This document shows positions 1-8,504 of a stretch of DNA of 31,061 nt, piece by piece. The translations under genes and the position numbers were made by a program. The DNA lies in the IMG/VR virus record IMGVR_UViG_3300047462_000281, positions 1-31,061 of that record; one strand, written 5' to 3'. This DNA comes from a virus. Under the pieces are notes generated by a model that did no database searches, was not told where the DNA came from, and was given only the letters and a program-made list of their open reading frames with translations. Within the stretch, counting starts at the first letter, position 1; each line of letters opens with the position of its first letter.

Positions 1-44
1 CCTGCTAGAAGATTACTAGTTCCAAGTCCTCATCGCTCCAAAAT

Positions 45-70
45 CGGGCAGCCATTAACGTGGCTGTCCG
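45..70. other. Inverted repeat / hairpin left of the lipoprotein gene
   Basis: A 10-bp stem (45-54 with 61-70, one G-U pair) closes a 6-nt loop. No T-run follows on the plus strand; on the minus strand the hairpin is followed by a short ATTTT. It could be a weak terminator for leftward transcription or an mRNA hairpin ahead of the lipoprotein gene. Apart from this the first 130 bases show nothing recognisable. Confidence 0.35.
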
Positions 71-130
71 GGATTAGGGCGTCCCATAACATTCAGGCGA
101 ACTGTAAAAGTCTTAACGATAGGTGCCCAA

Positions 131-748
131 ATGAAAGCAATCGCTCTCTACGCAAAGACCTCGGCGCTGGCGGTGTTGTCGTCGTGCCTGATCATGCTCC
201 CGATCCTGGGTTGCTCGCCGACGAACGTCGACGCGACGCTGGCGAAGATCCAGGCGAACCTGCCTGTGGCGGAAAACGTGTTGAACACGCTCTCGCCGAT
301 CATCGAGACGCTCGATCCGAGCTCCGCGGCGGTCATCAAGCCGCTGGTCGCGCAGATCGACGCCGACATTCCGCTGGTCAGCCAGGCGATCACCGCCTAT
401 CTGGCCAATCCGAGCGCCGACCAGCTGGCGAAGATCCAAACCTCGATCAATGCGATCGTGAGCAATGGCAGCGCGTCGCTGCTGGCCGCGACGCATATCA
501 GCGACCCGGCGTCGCAGCAGAAAGCGGTCGCCGCGTTCTCGCTGTTGCAGACTTCGCTCGTCATCGTCGACGGCTTGATCCAGAACATCGAATCGCCTTC
601 GGTCGTCAAGGCGAACGCCGAGACACGCACGGTCAAGCTGGCCACGCTCGATCCGTATCTGGACCATGGGAAGCTCGATCAGTTCGCCGTCGCGAACGGC
701 ACGACTTACCGCGCCTTCTATCAGCTTGAACAGCGCTCCGGTTATTGA
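131..748 (+). CDS. Putative prophage lipoprotein, helical, unknown function
   Basis: A 205-residue protein. The N-terminus has a positive start, a hydrophobic stretch (residues 11-26) and a lipobox ending ILGC, so lipidation at Cys28 is predicted and the mature protein should be membrane-anchored outside the cytoplasm. The rest is rich in Ala, Leu, Ile and Ser and reads as amphipathic helices with no enzymatic motif. The start ATG has a weak AGGTG-like ribosome site about 8 bases upstream. The stop abuts the GTG of the HNH gene, so it belongs to the late transcription unit. Lipoproteins in this position may be spanin-like lysis proteins or superinfection-exclusion morons; the sequence does not decide between these. 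The family is not recognised. The reading frame and lipobox are clear; the role is inference. Confidence 0.8.
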   Translation: MKAIALYAKTSALAVLSSCLIMLPILGCSPTNVDATLAKIQANLPVAENVLNTLSPIIETLDPSSAAVIKPLVAQIDADIPLVSQAITAYLANPSADQLAKIQTSINAIVSNGSASLLAATHISDPASQQKAVAAFSLLQTSLVIVDGLIQNIESPSVVKANAETRTVKLATLDPYLDHGKLDQFAVANGTTYRAFYQLEQRSGY

Positions 749-1168
749 GTGCCGACCGCCGCGAAGCGTCCATGTCGGACGGTTGGGTGTGGACGCTTGG
801 TTGCGGAGGGTTATTGCGAAGGCTGCCAGGCGAAGGGCAAAGGCAAGGAGGTCCGACTCACCTCGACGCAGCGCGGTTACGGTTATCGGTGGCAGAAGAC
901 GAGCAAGGCATACCTCGCGGCGCATCCGTTGTGCGCCGACCCTTACCGTGTGCATGACGAGCTGGTTGTCCCCGCGACGCAGACCGATCACGTCACGCCG
1001 CACAAGGGCGACATGAAGCTCTTCTGGGATCCTCACAACTGGCAGGGACTCTGCGATGGCTGCCACTCGCGGAAGACGGCCAGCGAAGATGGCGGATTCG
1101 GTCGAGTTATCGAGGGTCGTCTGGTCGGACGGGGCCGGGGGCGAATCCCTAGGCGACCTGTGCCCTAG
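749..1168 (+). CDS. HNH endonuclease next to the terminase genes
   Basis: A 139-residue phage HNH nuclease. An N-terminal zinc ribbon is suggested by C9, C14, C23 and C26. The HNH core runs from about residue 75 to 110: D80-H81 starts the motif, N97 lies in a DPHNW segment, and C102/C105-H106 (CDGCHSRKT) supplies the final His and probable structural zinc ligands. Small HNH proteins beside the terminase are known in cos-type phages such as HK97 (gp74), where they support genome cutting during packaging; that role is inferred here from position. The GTG start immediately follows the stop of the lipoprotein gene. The C-terminus is Arg/Gly-rich and probably binds DNA. Confidence 0.9.
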   Translation: MPTAAKRPCRTVGCGRLVAEGYCEGCQAKGKGKEVRLTSTQRGYGYRWQKTSKAYLAAHPLCADPYRVHDELVVPATQTDHVTPHKGDMKLFWDPHNWQGLCDGCHSRKTASEDGGFGRVIEGRLVGRGRGRIPRRPVP

Positions 1169-1217
1169 ACCGTACCAGCGTCAATTTTTTGTATCTCCAA
1201 AATCCAAGTTTTGAGCC

Positions 1218-1245
1218 GAAACAAATGCGATAAGCCATTTGTTTC
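1218..1245. other. Perfect 10-bp inverted repeat in the HNH-terminase gap
   Basis: GAAACAAATG at 1218-1227 is repeated inverted as CATTTGTTTC at 1236-1245 with an 8-base spacer. It lies in the 163-base, relatively AT-rich gap between the HNH and small terminase genes, where many HK97-like phages carry cos. A TATAGA hexamer at 1265-1270 follows, so an operator/promoter is the alternative reading. A weak GC hairpin (GGCGC/GCGCC, about 1281-1296) precedes the small terminase ribosome site. Confidence 0.5.
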
Positions 1246-1331
1246 ATGAGCTTTGTGGGGTCGCTATAGACGGCCCTACAAGGCGCGATGGAGCGCCGTT
1301 TTAGGTCGGCGTCGACGCGAAAAGGTAGAAA

Positions 1332-1790
1332 ATGGCTGGACGCCCGCGCAAGCCGACCGCACTCCTTGAGCTGAGCGGAGCCTTCGAGAAGCACCCGGAG
1401 CGCAAGGCCGAGCGCGCTAACGAGCCGAAGCCGGAAGGCCCCCTGGGGCCGCCTCCAGAACGGTTCCTTCGCGCAGAGTCGGGAACGGCCAGGCATGAAC
1501 TAGAGGCTTGGCGGGAGCTGCTAGCGATGGTGCCTCCGGGCGTCTTGACCTCCGCGGATCGCTGGTGGGCCGAGCGGGCGGCGCGCCTTATGGCAAAGAG
1601 TCGTTACGGGACGCTGAAAGCCTCCGAGGAGACGCAGCTCGCCAATTACCTGAGCCGGATGGCTTGCAATCCGGCCGACCGCTCCAAGGTGAACGTCGTA
1701 CCGACCGGAGCAGCCGCGAAGCCGCATGATGAAACGCGCAACAGGTTCAAAGGCCTTGCCGCGGAGGTCCACGCCGCGCGACCAAATTGA
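1332..1790 (+). CDS. terS: Terminase small subunit (P27 family)
   Basis: A 152-residue protein that should recognise phage DNA and recruit the large terminase. It opens with MAGRPRKPT, the basic start typical of P27-type small terminases, followed by a Pro/Glu-rich linker and a helical domain (residues about 55-130) containing W-containing helices around ADRWWAERAARL. An AAAAGG ribosome site lies about 8 bases before the ATG. Its 3' end overlaps the large terminase start by 65 bases, which supports translational coupling. Position between an HNH nuclease and the large subunit is the classic arrangement. The family call rests on the N-terminal signature, length and position. Confidence 0.88.
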   Translation: MAGRPRKPTALLELSGAFEKHPERKAERANEPKPEGPLGPPPERFLRAESGTARHELEAWRELLAMVPPGVLTSADRWWAERAARLMAKSRYGTLKASEETQLANYLSRMACNPADRSKVNVVPTGAAAKPHDETRNRFKGLAAEVHAARPN

Positions 1791-3492
1791 GCTCGGCTAT
1801 TCGGAACGCGCTCATCGGTACGCGCGCGCCGTCGTATCCGGGAGGGTCCTGGCCTGCGAGCTGATTCGACTCGCCTGCCGGCGGCATCTCGACGATCTGA
1901 AGGCTTCCAGGCGAAAGGAGTATCGCTGGAAGTTCGACCCGGTTCTGGCCGACCGCTTCTGCACTTTTTTCGAGGGCCTGCCGCACGTCAAAGACGACTT
2001 CCACGGCAACGCCAGCCGCGGGCAGCTGTTCGTCCTCGGCGACTGGCAGCTGTTCATCTTCTGCTCGATCTTCGGGTGGGTCGACAAGAAAACCCGCAAC
2101 CGGCGGTTCAGCGAGGCGTACGTCTCGATCGCCCGCAAGAATGGCAAGACCCCCATGGCCGCGGGCGTCGGCCTATTCATGCTGGCGGCCGACGGCGAAT
2201 ACGGCGCCGAGGTGTACACCGGAGCCAGCTCGAAGTCGCAGGCGCTCGAGGGACTGTTCGACGCCGCGCTCAAAATGGCGAAGGCCACGCCGGAGCTGCT
2301 CGAAGCCTTCGGCATCTTTTGCAACACGGCGAGCCTGGTCATCGCCGAAAAGAACAGCGTCTTCCGGCCGCTGATCGCCGCCCCGAAGGACGGTCCCGCG
2401 CCGCATTGCGTGATCGCGGACGAGTACCACGAGTACAATAGCGACCGATTGATCGCGTGGGCCCGCAATGGCATGGTCTCGCGCCGGCAGCCGCTGCTCT
2501 TTGAGATCACCACGGCGGGCAGCGACCTGGGGTCGCCCTGCCATATGAAGCATCTGGAGGTCATCGAGGTCCTGCGCGGTCTGCGGGTGAACGACCGGCT
2601 GTTCGGCGCGATCTTCACCCCGGACCAGGGAGTCGACTGGAAGTCGGAGACGGCCATGCTGATGGCCAACCCGAACTACGGGGTTAGCGTCAACCCCGAG
2701 ACGCTCCAGCACGAGATCCAGCAGGCGGCGCAGAGCGCCAGGCTGCAGAACGAAACGAAAACCAAGAACCTCAACATCTGGGTCAACGCCGACGTGGCCT
2801 GGATGAACCTGGAGAAGTGGAACGCCTGCGCGGATCCGGAAATGCGCGAAGAGGACTTCCGCGGCGAGGATTGCTTCGAGGGCGTCGACCTGGCCTCGCG
2901 AACGGACACGGTCACCAAGGGCAAGCTTTTCGTCCGCCGGCTTGACGACGGTTTGGACCACTACTATTGGTTCCCGAAAATCTATCTCAACGCCGAGGCC
3001 GTTCAGGACAAAAAGAACACGCACTTCCAGGAATGGAAGGCCAAAGGATTCCTGATAGAGACGCCGGGCAACGTGACCGACTACCTCCAGGTGATCGACG
3101 ACCTGATCGGGGACTCGATGGAGTTCAACCTGCGCGAGCTCGTCTTCGATCCGTTTCACTCGGCCGGCCTCATCCAGTTCCTTCAGGCGGGCGAGGGCTG
3201 GAATCAAAGCGTCGAGTGCGTCGACATCAAGCAGTCGGTCGAGAACATGTCGCCGCCGATGAAGGACCTCGAGGCCCTGGTGCTCACCAGACAGTTCCAC
3301 CATGACGGCAACCCGGTCATGACCTGGATGATCTCGAACACGGTCTGCCATCGCGACCGCAAAGAGAACATCTATCCGGTCCGCAACAGCGTCGCCAACA
3401 AGATCGACGGCACGATCGCCGTGATCCTGGCGCTCAAGCGGGCGCTAGCGCAAACCCAGCAGTACACGGACACCGAGGTCCTCGTAGCATGA
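1726..3492 (+). CDS. terL: Terminase large subunit (HK97-type)
   Basis: A 588-residue packaging motor with ATPase and nuclease domains. The N-terminal block after residue 30 (YARAVVSGRV then a basic helix) is characteristic of Terminase_1 proteins. The Walker A variant is SIARKNGKT (134-142) and the Walker B is VIADEYHEY (229-237) with D232 and catalytic E233. The RNase H-like nuclease starts at EGVDLASRTD (385-394) with metal ligands D388 and D394, followed by FDPF near 474-477 and a late conserved Asp in KIDGTIAV. The start overlaps the small subunit by 65 bases; two adjacent ATGs (1726, 1729) are possible. The stop overlaps the next ATG (ATGA). Full length, no damage seen. Confidence 0.96.
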   Translation: MMKRATGSKALPRRSTPRDQIELGYSERAHRYARAVVSGRVLACELIRLACRRHLDDLKASRRKEYRWKFDPVLADRFCTFFEGLPHVKDDFHGNASRGQLFVLGDWQLFIFCSIFGWVDKKTRNRRFSEAYVSIARKNGKTPMAAGVGLFMLAADGEYGAEVYTGASSKSQALEGLFDAALKMAKATPELLEAFGIFCNTASLVIAEKNSVFRPLIAAPKDGPAPHCVIADEYHEYNSDRLIAWARNGMVSRRQPLLFEITTAGSDLGSPCHMKHLEVIEVLRGLRVNDRLFGAIFTPDQGVDWKSETAMLMANPNYGVSVNPETLQHEIQQAAQSARLQNETKTKNLNIWVNADVAWMNLEKWNACADPEMREEDFRGEDCFEGVDLASRTDTVTKGKLFVRRLDDGLDHYYWFPKIYLNAEAVQDKKNTHFQEWKAKGFLIETPGNVTDYLQVIDDLIGDSMEFNLRELVFDPFHSAGLIQFLQAGEGWNQSVECVDIKQSVENMSPPMKDLEALVLTRQFHHDGNPVMTWMISNTVCHRDRKENIYPVRNSVANKIDGTIAVILALKRALAQTQQYTDTEVLVA

Positions 3493-3665
3493 GAATGCCC
3501 GTTTCAGCGTGGAGGAGTGTTTCCGACGTCGGCGCGGTCGCCGGGTGCGGCGTGCTCGACTATGGGGCGTGGCTGGCCTGGCGCCCGCTCGGGTTCGTCC
3601 TGCTCGGCGCGCAGCTGATCTTTGCGAGCGTCTTCATTTCGCACTCGCTCAAGGGCCGCGACTAG
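3489..3665 (+). CDS. Small membrane-like protein between terminase and portal
   Basis: A 58-residue frame, starting in an ATGA overlap with the large terminase stop and ending in a TAG that abuts the portal GTG. The tight packing on both sides argues that it is translated. The second half (about residues 28-52) is hydrophobic, reading WLAWRPLGFVLLGAQL then FASVF, and ends in a short basic tail, so one membrane segment is likely. No family recognised. Tiny proteins between terL and portal occur in other siphoviruses, but their roles are mostly unknown. It could alternatively serve only as a translational coupler. Confidence reflects context and not homology. Confidence 0.7.
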   Translation: MRMPVSAWRSVSDVGAVAGCGVLDYGAWLAWRPLGFVLLGAQLIFASVFISHSLKGRD

Positions 3666-5279
3666 GTGGGCCTCATCGAAAGCATCACCCGCGGAGCCGC
3701 CAACTTCCGCGCCGACATCAGCGGCACGCCCGCGCCGTGGGACGACTACTGGTACAACCCGCTCGGCACGGGCTCCGCCGCCGGCGTGCGCATCAGCGCC
3801 GAGACGGTCAAGGGCCTCGCCTCGGTGCTGGCCTGCGTCAACATCATCAGCCGCAACGTCGCGATGATGCCGTGCAAGATCTTTACGTACGTCGCCAGCG
3901 GCGGCAAAAAGGTCGTTCCGCACCACCCGATCTACGATCTGCTTCTCTCGCGGCCCAACCCGCGGCACACGGCCTTCGAGTGGTTCCAGATCATGCAGGG
4001 CTGGTACGAGCTTCGCGGCAACGCCTATTCCGAGATCGTTCCCGGCAAGCGCGGCGCGGTCGACCAGCTGCTGCCGATGCATCCGGACCGGGTCAAGGTC
4101 GAGAAGCTGTCGAACGGGCGCCTGCGTTATGTCTACGACGATCCGCTGACCAGCCGGACGCGAAACCTGGTCGAAGAGGAAGTCTTCCACCTGCGCAACT
4201 GGTCCGACGACGGGGCCGTCGGCCAGTCGACCATCGCCATGGCCAAGGACGTCTTCGGCGTAGGCCTGGCGCAGCAGGACTACTCGGCGCGGTTTCTCAA
4301 GAACGACGCCACGTCGCGCCTCGTGCTCACCGGCACGAACCTCAAGAACAAGCAGGACCAGGAGCTCCTTCGCGAAAGCTGGCAGTCCGCGCAGACCGGA
4401 GCCAACCGGCACAAAACCGCCATCCTGCCCGTCGGCGTCGACGTCAAGACGATCAGCGTGAGCCCGAAGGACGCGCTGCTGCTGGACAGCCGTAAGTTCT
4501 CGCGAATCGAGATTTGCTCCATTTTCGGCGTGCCGCCGCACCTGATCGGCGAGACGGAGAAGACGGCGACCTACGCGAGCGTCGAGCAATTCAACATCAT
4601 GTTCGCGGTGCAGTGCATTCTGCCGCGCCTGGTCAACTGGGAGCAAACGATCCAGCGCGACCTGATCCTCGACGACCGCTACTTCGCCAAGTTCTCGATG
4701 GCGGCGCTGATGCGCGGCGACAACGCCACGCGGGCCAACTTCTACACGGCCGGCTTCAACAACGGGTGGTTCAACCAGGACGATATCCGCGAGATGGAGG
4801 ACCTCAACCCAACCGACTCGCCGGGGGCGCAGACCTACTTCCGCTCGGCGAACATCGTGCCGTTGGAGCAGGTCACCGCGCCCGCTCCGGTGCTTCCCGA
4901 GGACGAGGACGATGAGGAGTCGGAGACCGCCGATCCGGAGACCGATCCAAGCGCCGACGATGGCGAACAGCCGGAGGCTGCCGCGAGACTTCGCCTGATG
5001 GCGTCTTCCGCTGCTGACCGGTGTGTGCGCAAAGAAATTGCAGCTCTTAGGCGACTGGGGCGCGATTGCGCCCGTGCCGAGGAAATCTCAGCGTTTTACG
5101 ATCAGCATTCTCGATTCGTCGCGGAAGTTATGAAGCTCGATGTTGCCGCTGTGCGAAAGCATCTTGAGTTTTATGAGCGCGGCTTCAATGCGACAAAGTC
5201 ACCTATCGAATTTCTGAATGGCGTGGCGCTGACCGCGCCCGCCGCTCTGCTCGACCTCGCCATGAAAGGAAGCAAATGA
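3666..5279 (+). CDS. Portal protein (HK97 family)
   Basis: A 537-residue portal, forming the dodecameric DNA-entry ring at one capsid vertex. Typical features are the helical start with SVLACVNIISRNVAMMPC, the segment HPIYDLLLSRPNP, and the FGVPPHLIG clip-region motif followed by VEQFNIMF. After about residue 400 there is an acidic linker (EDEDDEESE) and then a helical C-terminal domain of about 100 residues. That last part (about 4990-5279) uses visibly more A/T-ending codons than the rest, suggesting a separate origin, though similar C-terminal domains occur in other HK97-type portals. The start is GTG directly after the stop of the 58-aa gene; the stop overlaps the protease ATG by four bases. 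Confidence 0.95.
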   Translation: MGLIESITRGAANFRADISGTPAPWDDYWYNPLGTGSAAGVRISAETVKGLASVLACVNIISRNVAMMPCKIFTYVASGGKKVVPHHPIYDLLLSRPNPRHTAFEWFQIMQGWYELRGNAYSEIVPGKRGAVDQLLPMHPDRVKVEKLSNGRLRYVYDDPLTSRTRNLVEEEVFHLRNWSDDGAVGQSTIAMAKDVFGVGLAQQDYSARFLKNDATSRLVLTGTNLKNKQDQELLRESWQSAQTGANRHKTAILPVGVDVKTISVSPKDALLLDSRKFSRIEICSIFGVPPHLIGETEKTATYASVEQFNIMFAVQCILPRLVNWEQTIQRDLILDDRYFAKFSMAALMRGDNATRANFYTAGFNNGWFNQDDIREMEDLNPTDSPGAQTYFRSANIVPLEQVTAPAPVLPEDEDDEESETADPETDPSADDGEQPEAAARLRLMASSAADRCVRKEIAALRRLGRDCARAEEISAFYDQHSRFVAEVMKLDVAAVRKHLEFYERGFNATKSPIEFLNGVALTAPAALLDLAMKGSK

Positions 5280-6427
5280 AGAGCTACAACCGCATCTGCC
5301 GTGCCGTGTATTCGATGCCGTGGGCGATGCAGCCCGAGAAGCTCGAGGCGATGCTGGCCTTCCTCGAGCTCAAGATGCGGGGCGTCGCGCCGAGCGCGGA
5401 GACGCTGGCGCAGATCCAGGCGGCCGCCTCCGTCGCGGCGGCCCGCGGCAGCTCGGTCGCGGCCTCGGGCGGGGGCAGCGTGGCCGTGCTTCCGCTCTAC
5501 GGGCTGATCATGCATCGCGCCAACCTGATGGGCGATATCTCGGGCCCGTCGGGCACGTCGACCGAGCAATTCACCCAGATGTTCCGCGGAGCGCTCGCCG
5601 ATCCGAACGTCAAGGCGATCGTGATCGACGTCGACTCGCCCGGCGGCTCGGTGGAGGGGGTTGACGAACTGGCGAGCGAGATCCGCGACGGCCGCAAGAA
5701 AAAGCCGGTCACCGCGGTCTCGAACTGCCTCATGGCCTCGGCGGCCTACTATATCGCGTCGGCCTGCAGCGAGGTGGTCGCCGCGCCCAGTTCGCTCACC
5801 GGCTCGATCGGCGTCTACAGCGCCCACGAGGACGACTCGCAATACCTCGAAAACCGGGGCGTGAAGATCACGCTCATCTCCTACGGGGCCAACAAGACCG
5901 AGGGGAACGCCTATGAGCCGCTCGGCGACAATGCCCGCGCCCACATGCAGCACCTGGTCGACACCTACGGCCTGATGTTCGAGAAGGCCGTCGCCAAGGG
6001 CCGCGGCGTGCCGCTCGAAACGGTGCAGAGGAAGTTCGGCCAGGGCCGCGTCTTTCCCGCGCAGCAGGCGGTCAAGGTCGGCATGGCCGACCGCGTCGGC
6101 ACGCTCGACGATGTGCTGCAGAAATACGGCGCCAGCCGGGGCGGCGGCGCGACCTCCAACGCGTCCGTGTTCGCCCCCGAGCTTGCGGCGATGTCGGAAT
6201 CGACGGCGGCGCACACCGTTCCCCGCGTCCCGCGCGCCGACGCAGAGCCGGAGTCCGACGGCGTGAGCTGCGAGTGCGAGTGCGACTCCTGCACGGACGG
6301 CGATTGCGAGGGCTGCACCCACGCCGACTGCGCCTGCAAGGGATGCCGATGCCAGGGGGCGGTCGGCTGCGCGGCGGCGGCCCGACATGCCGCGCGGCGC
6401 CGCCAGATGGAGATCGCCTCGGCTTAG
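5276..6427 (+). CDS. Head maturation protease, S49/SppA-like, with Cys-rich tail
   Basis: A 383-residue ClpP-fold serine protease that should cleave the capsid delta domain and scaffold during head assembly. IVIDVDSPGG (115-124) forms the oxyanion region, S155 in CLMASAAYYIA is the probable nucleophile, and K207 in GANKTEGNAYEPLGD matches the SppA catalytic Lys, giving a Ser-Lys dyad. Position between portal and capsid fits. The unusual part is the C-terminus: between residues 332 and 365 there are 11 cysteines spaced in CxC and CxxC patterns with a His and acidic residues, then a basic Ala/Arg tail. This looks like a metal-binding knob. Similar Cys-rich tails may occur in other phage proteases from memory, not checked. 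Start by ATGA overlap with the portal. Confidence 0.92.
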   Translation: MKSYNRICRAVYSMPWAMQPEKLEAMLAFLELKMRGVAPSAETLAQIQAAASVAAARGSSVAASGGGSVAVLPLYGLIMHRANLMGDISGPSGTSTEQFTQMFRGALADPNVKAIVIDVDSPGGSVEGVDELASEIRDGRKKKPVTAVSNCLMASAAYYIASACSEVVAAPSSLTGSIGVYSAHEDDSQYLENRGVKITLISYGANKTEGNAYEPLGDNARAHMQHLVDTYGLMFEKAVAKGRGVPLETVQRKFGQGRVFPAQQAVKVGMADRVGTLDDVLQKYGASRGGGATSNASVFAPELAAMSESTAAHTVPRVPRADAEPESDGVSCECECDSCTDGDCEGCTHADCACKGCRCQGAVGCAAAARHAARRRQMEIASA

Positions 6428-6553
6428 ATTTTCGGCGCAAGTTTTCAACGGGGCCGAAGTCCCGATCCGCAACACGTCGCCGATCCTGCCCGATGGCGGG
6501 GCGCCCGGCGGCGCGAGGGTCCACGTACGTCCACTTCAGGAAGGAATCCTATC

Positions 6554-7849
6554 ATGTTCAATATCAAGCAACTGCGGCAGCGGAAGGCGGACGCGCTGGC
6601 GAAGGCCGACGCGATCTCGAAGGCCGCCGCCGACGCCAATCGCGACCTTACCGACCAGGAGCGCCTCGACTACAAGTCGCACATGGCCTCGGTCGAAACC
6701 CTCAACGGAGACATCAAGCTCGCCGAGGCCCGCATGGACGAGGAGCGCAACGCGCCGGCAACCGGCGTAACCTCGGTCGCGCTGCCGGAGGGCAGCAAAA
6801 AGCCGTGGGCCAACAAGGGCGAGTTTCTGGTCGCGATCGCCCGCGGCCAGAAGCATGTCAACGACGGCCGCGCCTCGCTGGTCGATCCCCGTATCCTGGG
6901 CGCACTCGGCTCGAGCGAGTCGGTTCCGGCCGAGGGCGGCTTCACCGTTCCTCCGGAGTTCTCGAACGATTTGTTGCAGCGCGTCTACGATACGGGCGAG
7001 GTCGCCAAGCGCTGCCGCCAGCTCACCATGACGTCGAGCCGTCTCATCATCAACGCCATCGACGAAGACAGCCGCGGCGACGGCAGCCGGTACGGCGGCA
7101 TCCTCGCCTACTGGACCTACGAGGCCGCGCCCTACCAGGGCACGAAGCCGAAGTTCCGCGAGATCCAGCTCGCCGCGAACAAGCTCACGGGCCTCACGTA
7201 CGCGACCGAGGAGCTGCTGGAGGACTCGACGGCCTTCTCGACCTACATCGACGCCGTTTTCCCGCAGGAGTTCGCGTTCAAGCTGGACGCGGCGGTCTTC
7301 TCGGGACCCGGCGCCGGCGCTCCCCAGGGCTTCCAAAACTCGGGCGCCCTGATCGTGCAAGCCAAGGACGCCGGGCAGGCCACCGGAACCGTCTCGACCA
7401 ACAATATCCTGAACATGTGGTCGAGGGTATGGGCCCCGTCGCGCAAGACCGGCGTCTGGTATATCAACCAGGCCGTCGAGCCGGAGCTCTATCCGTTGAC
7501 CCTCGGTTCGCCGAGCCTCGGGCAGATCCTGCTCTATACGCCGCCCGGCATGTACGGCAACAACAGCGGCTACGGCCTGCTGATGGGCCGTCCGGTCGTC
7601 CCGATCGAGCAGGCGTCGAACCTCAGCACCCAGGGCGATATCACCTTCGCCGACGGCGATCAGTATCTGCTGGCCAAGCGCACGGACCTCACCCAGGACA
7701 GCTCGATGCATGTCGCCTTCCTCACCGGCGAGATGGCCTTCCGCTGGCAGATGCGGATCGACGGGCAGACCTGGTGGAAGAAGCCGCTGCAGCCGTACCA
7801 GTCGGCCGCTCCGACCCTCTCGCCCTTCGTCACGCTGCAAACCCGCTAA
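6554..7849 (+). CDS. Major capsid protein (HK97 fold)
   Basis: A 431-residue capsid precursor. Residues 1-75 are charged and helical and should act as the internal scaffolding delta domain. The mature shell protein probably begins near residues 115-128, just before the GGFTVPPEF motif (128-136) that marks many HK97-type capsids. The P-domain and A-domain follow, with GLTYATEELLEDS and a conserved YINQAVEPELYPL stretch. A strong ribosome site (AGGAAGG, about 10 bases before ATG) fits high expression. The 126-base gap before it holds no other gene that I can see. A 13-bp hairpin follows the stop. Confidence 0.96.
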   Translation: MFNIKQLRQRKADALAKADAISKAAADANRDLTDQERLDYKSHMASVETLNGDIKLAEARMDEERNAPATGVTSVALPEGSKKPWANKGEFLVAIARGQKHVNDGRASLVDPRILGALGSSESVPAEGGFTVPPEFSNDLLQRVYDTGEVAKRCRQLTMTSSRLIINAIDEDSRGDGSRYGGILAYWTYEAAPYQGTKPKFREIQLAANKLTGLTYATEELLEDSTAFSTYIDAVFPQEFAFKLDAAVFSGPGAGAPQGFQNSGALIVQAKDAGQATGTVSTNNILNMWSRVWAPSRKTGVWYINQAVEPELYPLTLGSPSLGQILLYTPPGMYGNNSGYGLLMGRPVVPIEQASNLSTQGDITFADGDQYLLAKRTDLTQDSSMHVAFLTGEMAFRWQMRIDGQTWWKKPLQPYQSAAPTLSPFVTLQTR

Positions 7850-7864
7850 AACGCGCCCGGATTC

Positions 7865-7895
7865 GCGCTATGGCGGCCATGCGCCGTCATAGCGT
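7865..7895 (+). other. Hairpin after the capsid gene
   Basis: A 13-bp stem (two G-U pairs) with a CATGC loop, 16 bases after the capsid stop. No T-run follows, so it is not a standard terminator. It may protect the capsid mRNA 3' end or lower expression of downstream genes. Confidence 0.5.
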
Positions 7896-7933
7896 CGGTC
7901 TCACCCTCGCCCGATCAAGAAAGGATCCTCGCA

Positions 7934-8440
7934 ATGAGCAGCGTAAAAGGTTTCTATCTGGCCCAAGAGGGCCATGTCGTCAACGCCCTGCCTCCGCAGT
8001 CGATCAGCGGCGGCAAGAGCGCCCTCGCCGTCAACATGGCGAACTACGCCCACCTCAGCCTGATCATCGCCGCAGGGGCGCTCGCCTCGGGCGCGACGGC
8101 GGTCGAGCTCTTCTCCTGCACGAACGAGGCCGGCGCCAACGCCGTGGCCCAGTCGTTCAACTACTGGTCCCAGGCCGCCGGGGGGGCCGGCAACGACGTC
8201 TTCCAGGCGGGGTCCGCCGCCAACAGCGGCCGCACCTTCGTCGCCTCGGGCAGCTTCGCGCCGGCGGCGGTGGCCAACGGGCTCATCGTCATCGAGCTCG
8301 ACGCCGCCGCGCTGCCGCAGGGCTCGCCCTACGTGCTGCTGACCCTCACCGACGGGGCCGACGCCGACTACTACTGCGTCATCGCGGAGCTCTCCGGCGG
8401 CCGTTTCACCGGAGACGAATCGCCCACCGTCACCGTCTAG
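7934..8440 (+). CDS. Probable capsid decoration / head protein
   Basis: A 168-residue protein directly after the major capsid gene, with an AAAGGA ribosome site 9 bases before ATG. The sequence is almost all predicted beta strand: a hydrophobic core around HLSLIIAAGAL, a segment ELFSCTNEAG, and a C-terminal strand set ending in SPTVTV. There are no catalytic motifs. Small beta-rich proteins in this position are commonly capsid decoration or head fibre proteins, and the general pattern resembles unnamed phage proteins found after HK97-type capsids. The role is inferred from position and secondary structure. High expression is suggested by the good ribosome site and by the terminator just after it. 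Confidence 0.8.
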   Translation: MSSVKGFYLAQEGHVVNALPPQSISGGKSALAVNMANYAHLSLIIAAGALASGATAVELFSCTNEAGANAVAQSFNYWSQAAGGAGNDVFQAGSAANSGRTFVASGSFAPAAVANGLIVIELDAAALPQGSPYVLLTLTDGADADYYCVIAELSGGRFTGDESPTVTV

Positions 8441-8465
8441 CCCGTTCTTTGCCGCGGTTGGGGAG

Positions 8466-8504
8466 ACAGGCTTCCCTGTTGCCGGGGGAGCCTGTTCTTT
8501 TTTT
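8466..8504 (+). terminator. Strong intrinsic terminator after the head module
   Basis: An 11-bp stem (8466-8476 with 8485-8495, one G-U) with an 8-base loop is followed by a T-rich tract (8496-8504) broken by a single C. It ends 12 bases before the next ATG, with that gene's AAGGGG ribosome site directly after the T-run. It should limit transcription from the head genes into the connector and tail genes unless antiterminated. Confidence 0.85.
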
